6,435 nt of DNA from Candidatus Sulfotelmatobacter sp. (GTDB taxonomy: Bacteria; Acidobacteriota; Terriglobia; Terriglobales; Acidobacteriaceae), in assembly GCA_030037575.1 (NCBI GenBank), contig JASHRB010000452.1:1-6435 (forward strand), read 5' to 3'. Below, piece after piece: positions 1 through 6,300 of the stretch. The translations under genes and the position numbers were made by a program. The notes under the pieces are model-generated. The model did not search any database. It was not told the DNA's origin and saw only the letters and a list, made by a program, of their open reading frames with translations. Every line of letters starts with the position of its first letter. Positions within the stretch are counted from its first letter, which is position 1.

Positions 1-1
1 A

Positions 2-238
2 AACACGCCGGTGGCTATTTTAAGCAATAGTGGCGCGAGCGGACAGGATGAAACCGACAACTACTGGGGCGAGTATGAGAGCGTGTCTTCGGATCCCAAC
101 AATGACGTTACCTTCTGGGCGGTGGATCAATACATGAAGGGCAATCAAGTCGGTCAGTGCTCTTTCAGCACTCGAGTGGGGACCGGATGCACGTGGGCGA
201 GCCGCATCTTCACCTGTCAGCTGGGATCCGGTTGTTAG
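2..238 (+). CDS. C-terminal end of an exported protein of unknown function (5' partial)
   Basis: The frame is open from the first full codon to the TAG at 236-238, so this is the last 78 residues of a gene that starts to the left. A GTG at position 11 could act as a start, but the three codons before it are open and no ribosome binding site can be seen, so I treat the piece as truncated. The motif WGEYESVSSDPNNDVTFWAV, followed by a W-A-S-R-I-F segment, resembles the C-terminal block (W-G-[DE]-Y...D-P...D-x-T-F-W...W-x-[ST]-R-I) that I recall from large secreted acidobacterial proteins; this is recollection, not a search. Four cysteines lie in the last 30 residues (in QCSF, GCTW, FTCQ and the final GC), which fits disulfide bonding outside the cytoplasm. 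I cannot name a function. The gene has the same orientation as the phosphoesterase gene that follows, but a 159-base gap with a strong palindrome argues against tight co-translation. Confidence 0.65.
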   Translation, partial: NTPVAILSNSGASGQDETDNYWGEYESVSSDPNNDVTFWAVDQYMKGNQVGQCSFSTRVGTGCTWASRIFTCQLGSGC

Positions 239-270
239 GTTCGCTGTAAGCGTCATCGCATTGGTTTTGG

Positions 271-292
271 GGGACGGCACCGGTGCCGTCCC
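271..292. repeat. Perfect 22-base palindrome, possible terminator hairpin
   Basis: The arm GGGACGGCACC (271-281) is followed directly by its exact reverse complement (282-292). As RNA it could fold into a 9-base-pair GC-rich stem with a CCGG loop. It begins 33 bases after the stop codon of the upstream gene, where a terminator would be expected. The base run after it is CCTTCC rather than a T-tract, and the T-run (264-268) lies on the other side, so it is not a textbook rho-independent terminator in the + direction. Read on the - strand, the stem is followed by CCAAAACC, which is no better. It could instead be a dispersed palindromic element or a binding site for a dimeric protein. The palindrome itself is certain; its role is not. 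Confidence 0.6.
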
Positions 293-324
293 TTCCATAG
301 CAGGATCGGCTGAACTGAGGAAGT

Positions 325-339
325 CGTTGCGGAGCAACG
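325..339 (+). other. Short hairpin in the leader of the phosphoesterase gene
   Basis: CGTTGC (325-330), a GGA loop (331-333) and GCAACG (334-339) make a perfect 6-base-pair stem. It lies about 60 bases before the start codon of the phosphoesterase gene, within the probable promoter or 5' untranslated region. I found no convincing -35/-10 pair around it. A stem this short occurs often by chance, so a regulatory role is only a possibility. Confidence 0.3.
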
Positions 340-385
340 GACCGATTATCGCGCGTGGCCTGCACGCTACCCGACTTAACCACAC

Positions 386-393
386 GAGGAGGT
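386..393 (+). promoter_or_regulatory. Strong Shine-Dalgarno for the phosphoesterase gene
   Basis: GAGGAGGT matches the anti-Shine-Dalgarno core almost fully. The AGGAGG core ends five bases before the ATG at 398. This spacing, together with the signal peptide encoded from that ATG, fixes the start of the gene. Confidence 0.85.
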
Positions 394-397
394 CCCT

Positions 398-2269
398 ATG
401 AAGCGCATAGTCCCTTTCCTTTTGTGGCTGCTGACGACGTTGGCGGCAACCGCGCAGACAGTCCCGATCCAGCACATCGTCTTCATCATTAAAGAGAACC
501 GAAGTTTCGACAATTACTTCGGACAATTCCCCAACGCGCACGGGGCGACTACCGGAGTGCTGTCGAGTGGGAAGGTTGTGCCCTTGACTCACGCACCAGA
601 CTACACATGGCACGACGTGGGTCACGACTGGTACTCGGCCATTGAAGTGATCAATGGCGGCCTAATGAACTTGTTCGATGTCAACTACGGGGCCAATATC
701 CACGGAGATTATCTCGCATTTACGCAGATGGGACAGGCGGACATCCCCAACTATTGGCGTTATGCGCAGACCTACGAACTCGCCGACAATATGTTCTCCT
801 CGCAACATGGTGACAGTTTCCCGAATCATCTATACACAATCGCAGCCACCTCCGATGGCGTGATCAGTATTCCCACCGCGGTTGGCAGCAGCCAATCGTG
901 GGGTTGCGACAATAACGCCGGGGGCACGGTGGAGGTCATGGATGAAAGCGGGGTGATCACCAACGTGGCACCCTGCTTCGACTTCGAAACCATGGCGGAC
1001 ATACTCGACCAGAACGGAATTTCGTGGAGGTATTACGCGTCACCGTATGGCGAAGTGGGGTATCAGGGAAGCACCTACAGCGCCATTCAGCACATACGTT
1101 ACGGACCGGACTGGACGACCGACGTGTTCCAACAGCCACAGTTCATCACCGACGCTCTTGCCGGTGATCTGCCGTCGGTTGCGTGGGTTACACCGACCGG
1201 CACAACCAGCGAACACCCCTATGCAGGCAGCGTGTGCGCTGGCGAGAACTGGACCGTCAACATGATCAACGCGGTCATGGAAAGCCCGGAATGGAGTTCA
1301 ACTGCGATTCTCCTGGCCTGGGATGATTTTGGCGGAATGTACGACCACGTTTCGCCTCCGGTGGTCGATATGTATGGGTTGGGACCGAGAGTGCCTCTGC
1401 TCATAATCTCGCCTTACGCAATTAACTCGGTGGTGCACACTCAATACGAACTCTCCAGCGTATTGCGCTTCATGGAAGACGTTTTCAATCTCCCGTCTCT
1501 GAACAACCGCGACGCCACGGCTAACTCGCTCTCGAGCGCTTTCGACTACTCTCAGACTCCCTTGGCGCCACTGGTCCTTACTCCTCGTACCAACTGCCCG
1601 ATGGTGAACGGTCCCAGCATCTTTGGAGAACAGAGCCTTGGAAGTTCAACATTAAACAAAGTCGCTTTGTATAATCCGTCCAGCACTGACATTGCGATAT
1701 CCAACATAACTGTGAGTCCAGACCCGGGTGATTTTACGATCGCCTCTTGCAAGCACGTTACCCTCAAGCCGGGCCAGGTCTGCCCATTGGAAATTACCTT
1801 CGAACCAACTCAACTCGGGCCGCTCTCGGCTACGATTACCGTGACCGATAATTATCTCGGCAGCCCGCAAACCATAAGCGCTACGGGCACCGGATCGGCC
1901 GTAAAAGTGGATCAGAATGTGAACTACGCGCCCGAAGTGAATGTGGGCAACACGGGAACTTTTGCCTTCGGCCTGACAAATGCCGGCACCACGGCCCTCA
2001 GCATTTCTTCGGTCTCGCTGGTTGGCGCAGAATTTAGCCAGACAAATACCTGTCGAAGCTCGGTCGCCGCAGGCAAGTCTTGCAAATTTGTGGTCACTTT
2101 CACGCCGACCATCGTTGGTCCGGGATGGGGTTTAATTACTATCAACGATAGCGATCCTGGCAGTCCGCACATTATTCGGCTTTCGGCAACCGGAATCCCA
2201 GTCGGGCAAACACCGCAAATAGGACCCGCAGAAGAGAAGCCGAGAACCAGCGTTGACGACTACGATTGA
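398..2269 (+). CDS. Secreted phosphoesterase (phospholipase C / AcpA type) with two ASH domains
   Basis: This is a complete 623-residue gene. Residues 1-19 form a Sec signal peptide: K2-R3, a leucine-rich core, and an A-T-A site before Q20. There is no twin-arginine motif. The phosphoesterase domain (PF04185 type) covers about 24-390. Visible hallmarks are [11 protein letters not shown] (33-42), GDSFPNH (138-144), TSEHP (270-274), GSVCAGENW (277-285), [10 protein letters not shown] (308-317) and [11 protein letters not shown] (331-341). By analogy with Francisella AcpA, E33, N34, S140, D309 and D310 would be the metal ligands and the serine nucleophile, and all are present. The family hydrolyses phosphodiesters or phosphomonoesters such as phospholipids; the substrate here cannot be told. 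Two immunoglobulin-like ASH (choice-of-anchor D) domains follow at about 405-497 and 505-598, each with one cysteine pair (C451/C462, C552/C562), then a charged tail ending DDYD. These domains probably mediate binding or localisation outside the cell. The gene is convergent with the genes to its right and has its own ribosome binding site. It might act as an acid phosphatase rather than a phospholipase. Confidence 0.9.
   Translation: MKRIVPFLLWLLTTLAATAQTVPIQHIVFIIKENRSFDNYFGQFPNAHGATTGVLSSGKVVPLTHAPDYTWHDVGHDWYSAIEVINGGLMNLFDVNYGANIHGDYLAFTQMGQADIPNYWRYAQTYELADNMFSSQHGDSFPNHLYTIAATSDGVISIPTAVGSSQSWGCDNNAGGTVEVMDESGVITNVAPCFDFETMADILDQNGISWRYYASPYGEVGYQGSTYSAIQHIRYGPDWTTDVFQQPQFITDALAGDLPSVAWVTPTGTTSEHPYAGSVCAGENWTVNMINAVMESPEWSSTAILLAWDDFGGMYDHVSPPVVDMYGLGPRVPLLIISPYAINSVVHTQYELSSVLRFMEDVFNLPSLNNRDATANSLSSAFDYSQTPLAPLVLTPRTNCPMVNGPSIFGEQSLGSSTLNKVALYNPSSTDIAISNITVSPDPGDFTIASCKHVTLKPGQVCPLEITFEPTQLGPLSATITVTDNYLGSPQTISATGTGSAVKVDQNVNYAPEVNVGNTGTFAFGLTNAGTTALSISSVSLVGAEFSQTNTCRSSVAAGKSCKFVVTFTPTIVGPGWGLITINDSDPGSPHIIRLSATGIPVGQTPQIGPAEEKPRTSVDDYD
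1610..2191 (+). repeat. Two tandem ASH / choice-of-anchor D domains of the phosphoesterase
   Basis: Two beta-sandwich modules of about 93 residues each are encoded at roughly 1610-1888 and 1910-2191. Both show the family pattern: an N-terminal strand ending in a small-residue turn ([18 protein letters not shown] and [18 protein letters not shown]), a central C-x(9-10)-C segment, an F-x-P strand end (ITFEPTQLG and VTFTPTIVG), and a closing D-x(5)-S-P-x(3)-[IL]-x-A-[TS]-G strand. They are diverged at the sequence level, so this is domain repetition rather than a recent DNA duplication. Confidence 0.8.
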
Positions 2270-2557
2270 TTATAGCGATGAAGACAAAAAGGACGTCGAG
2301 CTGACCCGGCAGTTACCCAGAACAGCCGGCAGAAGCTTTCCATCCATTCCACCGAGAGGCAGCCAAGTGCCCACTGCCTGCCCTTGCATCCAAGCAGCAT
2401 CTCCATTTCCATTCCGTAAGCGTTTGGAGTAGACCTCGTTGACGCCGTTGACGCGTTGACGAGCCCTATGGAGCATTACAAGTGTGCACAAAGATATGCT
2501 GTGGACACTGGGCGGCGTGGCGGCGTTGAACGGTTCTTCGAGATCGCGCTGGTCACG
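2270..2557. other. Gap of 288 bases between convergent genes, no gene seen
   Basis: I find no supportable coding region here. A 73-codon minus-strand frame beginning at 2491 has no ribosome binding site or recognisable motif. A plus-strand frame open from about 2420 to 2574, with an ATG at 2468, is also unrecognised. No standard terminator is visible for the phosphoesterase gene: the best inverted repeat is CCGGC (2306-2310) with GCCGG (2325-2329), across a 14-base loop and without a T-run. The gap does hold a CGTTGACG triple repeat and a GTAAGCGT box, listed separately. Confidence 0.6.
2437..2461. repeat. Three tandem CGTTGACG octamers
   Basis: Exact copies of CGTTGACG lie at 2437-2444, 2446-2453 and 2454-2461, spaced 9 and 8 bases apart. 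A fourth copy, CGTTGACGA, occurs at 2251-2259 inside the last codons of the phosphoesterase gene. The cluster lies in non-coding DNA about 100 bases beyond the 3' end of the LexA-like gene. It could be a small slippage array or a direct-repeat binding site; nothing in the sequence decides between these. Confidence 0.5.
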
Positions 2558-2797
2558 CTAGATCAAGTCCGGTAGTTCGTCGCGCGGAATCAGCAGACGG
2601 ATGGATCGAGTCTGGCCCGGTGTTCTCTCGATAAGGCCATGAGTTTCAAGCGTCAAGATCATTTGATGCACGGAAGGCGGGGAGACTCGAAAGTATTGTT
2701 GCATTTCGGACTCCGCAGGTGGGCACTCGCGGATTTTGCCGTAGTAGTAAATGAACGCTAAGTACTGGTCTTGCTTGTCGGTATAGGGTCTCTTCAT
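2558..2797 (-). CDS. Small LexA-type winged-helix DNA-binding protein, no protease domain
   Basis: This encodes 79 residues that align along their length with the N-terminal DNA-binding domain of LexA (PF01726 type). TDKQDQYLAFIYYYGKIREC (6-25) matches LexA helix 1. P26-P27 then A28-x-x-E31-M matches the P-P-T-x-x-E-I turn into helix 2. RVSPPSVHQMILTLETHGLI (37-56) is the turn and recognition helix. The wing is ERTPGQTRSIRLL (57-69). The autocleavage (S24 peptidase) domain of a full-length LexA (about 200 residues) is absent, so RecA-stimulated self-cleavage cannot occur. It is probably a transcriptional regulator; its targets are unknown. The ATG at 2797 has only CCAGG directly in front, a poor Shine-Dalgarno. 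A TATTTA placed seven bases upstream could be the -10 of a leaderless transcript, which is inference. It shares its strand with the IS66 remnant 34 bases upstream. A MarR-like label is possible, but the LexA fit is better. Confidence 0.75.
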   Translation of the reverse strand: MKRPYTDKQDQYLAFIYYYGKIRECPPAESEMQQYFRVSPPSVHQMILTLETHGLIERTPGQTRSIRLLIPRDELPDLI

Positions 2798-2814
2798 CCT
2801 GGTTTAAATACCGG
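2798..2814 (-). promoter_or_regulatory. Imperfect inverted repeat abutting the LexA-like start codon
   Basis: CCTGGT and ACCGG flank an AT-rich centre; the arms pair over five bases with one bulged T. The repeat touches the ATG at 2797 and overlaps the possible -10 region, where an autoregulatory operator would be expected. The match is short and imperfect, so this is a suggestion only. Confidence 0.2.
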
Positions 2815-2831
2815 AACGCCCGCAGAGTTCT

Positions 2832-3205
2832 TCACAATAAAACCACCGAAATCGTCCCGCTCGTTGCCTGCGGCCACCCGAAACGTCCGTGCTCCTCCTG
2901 CCACTGGATGCCAATCGCCGACACACCCCTTATGATTGAAGGCCCGGCGCCAGGCACAGACGGCCGTGGTCTATCTTCCGCAGCGACTCGTACGGACAAC
3001 AGTCTGTTCCCATCCCCGCCACCCAGTTGCCTCGCGCCCGATACAGCCTGCGCCAATTGAAGACCCGATTGGCGTTTACTCCCTGTACGCGCGCAATCTG
3101 TGCCACCGACGCTCCTTCGGCCAACGTCTCCTCCACAATCCGTCGCTTCTGCTCTAACTCCAAGTAGCGACGCTTCGTTGGAACCGGTTGAGTGTATGTG
3201 TCCAT
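2832..3205 (-). pseudogene. tnpA: Frameshifted remnant of IS66-type transposase accessory gene tnpA
   Basis: From the ATG at 3205, preceded by GGAG five bases upstream (3211-3214), the first 57 residues read as an intact HTH_Tnp_1 domain. KRRYLELEQKRRIVEETLAE (11-30) is helix 1, GASVAQIARVQGVNANRVFN (31-50) is the helix-turn-helix, and WRRLYRA (51-57) follows. After that the frame turns into unrelated residues and stops at 2930. The expected continuation, ARQLGGGDGNRLLSVRVAAE, appears in a second minus-strand frame that overlaps near 3030 and ends at 2832, consistent with a one-base deletion. The part after about 2960 is poorly conserved and may contain further lesions. IS66 TnpA is normally about 110-145 residues, so 3205-2832 covers roughly the full length. 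No TnpB or TnpC follows, so the copy cannot transpose by itself. A programmed frameshift is possible but not typical of TnpA. Confidence 0.8.
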
Positions 3206-3366
3206 CCTTTCTCCAACTGGACGCTACCATCTTCCCATCTTCCTGTCCACATCCTGAGCAAGCACCCACATCACTCTTGTCCAGACGGCCAGCGGCGACT
3301 CCGTCGCGTCCGCACCTGACCAGAGCCGCCTCAGAAGCCGCATCTGTGCGACGGAAAGTGGCGAAT
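3206..3366. other. Non-coding gap between the propeller gene and the tnpA remnant
   Basis: These 161 bases hold the tnpA ribosome binding site and, at 3219-3227, the possible IS end. A weak stem, GCGAC (3295-3299) with GTCGC (3303-3307) and a TCC loop, lies about 60 bases past the propeller stop, but it has no T-run and is not a convincing terminator. Minus-strand frames crossing this stretch show no recognisable protein. Confidence 0.5.
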
Positions 3367-6300
3367 TTAGTTTCCCGTTCCACTCAGCCGGATATATTGG
3401 GGACTCTCGCCGCCGTTGTCGGTGAAAGTTAGTTCTGCGCTCTGCGCCCCTGCGCTGGGAGGAGTGAAAGTTACATAGACTGTGCAACTGGCGCCGGCTG
3501 CGAGGCTTGCACCGCAGGAGCTGCTGCCAGACACCACCGCATAAGCACCGGCGGCCACGCCGATAGTAGCGATGCTACTGAAGTTAACCGGAAGAGTTGC
3601 GCTCGCGTTGGTCACCGTAACCGGGAGCGGAGAACTGGTTGTACCCACTGCCTGGTCATAGAACTGTAAAATTTCTGGCGCCAATGCAATGGCAGTCGAT
3701 TTGCCCGATAGGGAAACTGTCTGGGGGCTGTTCGGACCTGTATATGCGATTTGCAGAGTGGCGTTTATGTTACCGCTATCCACGGGATCGAAAACCACCG
3801 TGATGGGGCAACTCTGCCAAGCGGGCAGGGAAGCGCAATTGTTTGACTGAGTGAAATTAGGGGCGCCTGCGCCCAGGATGGTGATCACCGGAGCCAGGGC
3901 GGTGGGCGTACTGTTGGTCAGCGTCGTCGAATTGCTTTTCTTGGTTCCGATGACTTGGGTCTTAGAAAAACTGACGCTTGTGGGGGTCACGACCACCGTA
4001 GAGGCTGCACCGGTACCACTCAAGCTGAGCAGGGCCGGGGGCGAAGTCTTTGTTTTGATCACCACGCTGCCAGATTGGCTCCCCACCGCGGTCGGCTTAA
4101 AGGTGACATCGAGCGTGCAAAACGCCCCCGCAGCGATACTGCCACCGGTGTACGGGCAGGAAGTGGGGGTGGTGTTGAGGGTGTACACGCTTCGATTCGC
4201 GGTGATGCTGGTGATATTGAGCGGCGCATCTCCGGGATCGGTCAGCGTGGTCGACTGTATGCCGCTAGTGGTACCCACAAACTCATTGCCAAAGCTGAGC
4301 GCTGATGGGGAGAGCGCGATTCCCGACGAAGTGCCGATGCCCGAATAGCCGACAGAGAGAGAGCCGCTGCCCGAGGTGGAAATGCTCAGAGACGCTTTGC
4401 GAGCGCCTGCAGCGGCGGGAGTAAATATGGTTGAAATGCTGCAAAATGCTCCCATGGCAAGACTCGCCGGCAGCGTTCCGCAGTTCTGGGTTACGGCGAA
4501 ATCCTGAGCATCCGTGCCACCCAATGTGAGGCTGGAAATGGTTAGAGGAGTCTTGCCGGTATTCGTGAGCGAAACCATCAGGGGACCGCTGGAGGTGGAC
4601 ACTGGCTGACCTCCGAAACTAACGATGCCGCTCGACAATATGGCAGACGAGGACGAACCTTCTCCGGTTACGCTTACCACCTGAGCCGGTGAAACGTTAT
4701 CGCCAATGGTGACGGTTCCAGGATGAGTGCCGGAGTGGATGGGCGTAAAAACTACGTCGATCGTGCATTGCGAACCTTGATAAACCGCTCCCCCAGCGTA
4801 AGGACAAGAAGTTGGAGTCATCACCAAGCTATAGGGCCCGGTGACAACGATGCCAGATACTAACAGGGAAGCAGTCCCTGTGTTGCTAAGAGTTACGGAT
4901 TGTTTCACACTGGAACTGCCTACCGGCTGATTCCCGAAGTTCATGGCCTTCGATGAGAGCTTAACCAGCGGAGCCGGAGTTGCCTGATCCAGCAGCCCAT
5001 AGACATCCACTTCGGTCTGTGTTCCCACGTAAACCCTGCCATTCGCGATAGTTGGAGGTACGAACTTATCGTCGAGGCCGGCTTCGTCGCGTGTACCCGC
5101 TTGTTCGCTTGAATATAATAAATCTGCTACATTGGTAGCGTCATAAGCCCAGAGAATGGCATTCTTGACGCCGGGAACAATATCGAGGTTATCCGCGCGC
5201 TCAATGGTCCACAGGATGCCATTCGACGTACCGTCAGAGGACACTGAAGGAGTGCTGCCCGAAGGATACGCATTTTGCGTTTTCGCCACCGGAGCGGTCG
5301 AGAGTTTTCCGTTAGACAGGGTGTACATCTTTAGATAGTCGCCCGCGTTTCCCTCGTGGGATGTTCCCGAGAAATAAAGATAGGTTTCCGACGGACCCTG
5401 CCAGTACGCTGGAGAACCCCAGTATCCGCTGGGGGCGCCGACGATAGTCTGGAGATCGGCGTCTTGGGTGGAACTATAATGTCCCATCGAATCACGATTG
5501 ACCAGGTAAATAGGAGCGGCGTAGGAATTGCCGACTACATCGCAAGGCTGGCCGCCTTTGCCGGCCTCTACGAGTAGATCCGGATAGGTGCCTGACTGAG
5601 TGGGTAGCACTAATGGCCCGCCAGAGCCCAAATCCATATCATTCTGCATCCGGCAGCCCTGATCCATGGGAGTGAAATAATCAAGCACGTTCAGGCTGCT
5701 ATCGAGTTTGAGTACGGTGTCTCCGCCATCCGGTCCGCTGTTATTGAAGTCGAAGAGTCCATCCCCCGTAGCAGCGTAAATATTTCCCTCACTATCGGTG
5801 GCGAACCCAGCGCCCGATTGCCAAGCTCCACCCAGGGCGCCATTGGGAGTAGTAGCTAGGATCGCCGTCTGCGCCAAAGTTTGAGCATCGAAGGCCATAA
5901 TCCAGCCATGTTCGTCGCCAGCCCATCCTGCGTAGATCGTTCCATTCGATAGCAGCAAAGCCGTTCGCTGCAAGCTTTGCGGCAAGAATGTGATGACTCC
6001 ACCCACGCTGCCCTCACCATTGCCGGAAACGCTGCCCTGAACCTCTACTGGGCCTCCGAACTTTTCTGTCCCGGTAGAAATATCAAGCGCATGCAGGCGA
6101 ACAACGTAATTGCCAAGTTCGAAAGTGCGGACCATCACGTACATCGTTCCCGTACTTGGGTCGATCACCGGAGTGGCGGTGATGCCCATAAGGGGATAGA
6201 TAGGACAAGCCGTTACCGATCTGCATGGCACTGGGGTGATTCCATTCAGTGTATTTGTATAATTCACGTGCCAGAGTGGACTGGTAGTGAGCCCATCCGC

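Larger units (their letters stand above)
2416..3227. mobile_element. Possible degenerate IS66-like element (ends uncertain)
   Basis: IS66 elements usually begin with GTAAGCG-like ends. GTAAGCGTTTGGAG occurs at 2416-2429 facing right. On the other strand, reading left from 3227, GTAGCGTCCAGTTGGAG looks like the same box with one A lost, and lies 22 bases in front of the tnpA start codon. The two are in the correct inverted orientation and enclose the tnpA remnant and the LexA-like gene. No 8-base target duplication is visible: the flanks are TCCATTCC and CATCTTCC. The tnpB and tnpC genes of a full IS66 are missing. The tnpA remnant is solid; these borders are not. Confidence 0.25.

Noticed and set aside
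246..259. GTAAGCGTCATCGC after the first gene, resembling an IS66 end
   Set aside because: There is no matching inverted partner or transposase sequence nearby, so the eight-base match to the 2416 box is probably coincidence.
20..625. 201-residue minus-strand open frame
   Set aside because: It lies antisense across the end of the first gene, the palindrome and the start of the phosphoesterase. It has no ribosome binding site or recognisable motif, while the plus-strand genes have clear family features.
2468..2574. Plus-strand small open frame starting M-E-H-Y-K and ending before the TAG at 2572
   Set aside because: It is 35 codons, without a ribosome binding site or recognisable family, and overlaps the 3' end of the LexA-like gene. 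Chance is enough to explain it.
2832..3383. 183-residue minus-strand open frame taken as a full gene
   Set aside because: Only its last third carries TnpA-like sequence. The first part overlaps the propeller gene's end and the conserved tnpA helix-turn-helix in another frame, so it is a by-product of the frameshift.
3224..3487. 87-residue minus-strand open frame across the propeller stop
   Set aside because: It overlaps the end of the ASH array in another frame and has no recognisable domain or start signal.
3851..4348. 165-residue plus-strand open frame
   Set aside because: It is antisense to ASH modules 2-4 and looks like a codon-bias shadow with low-complexity valine-rich translation.
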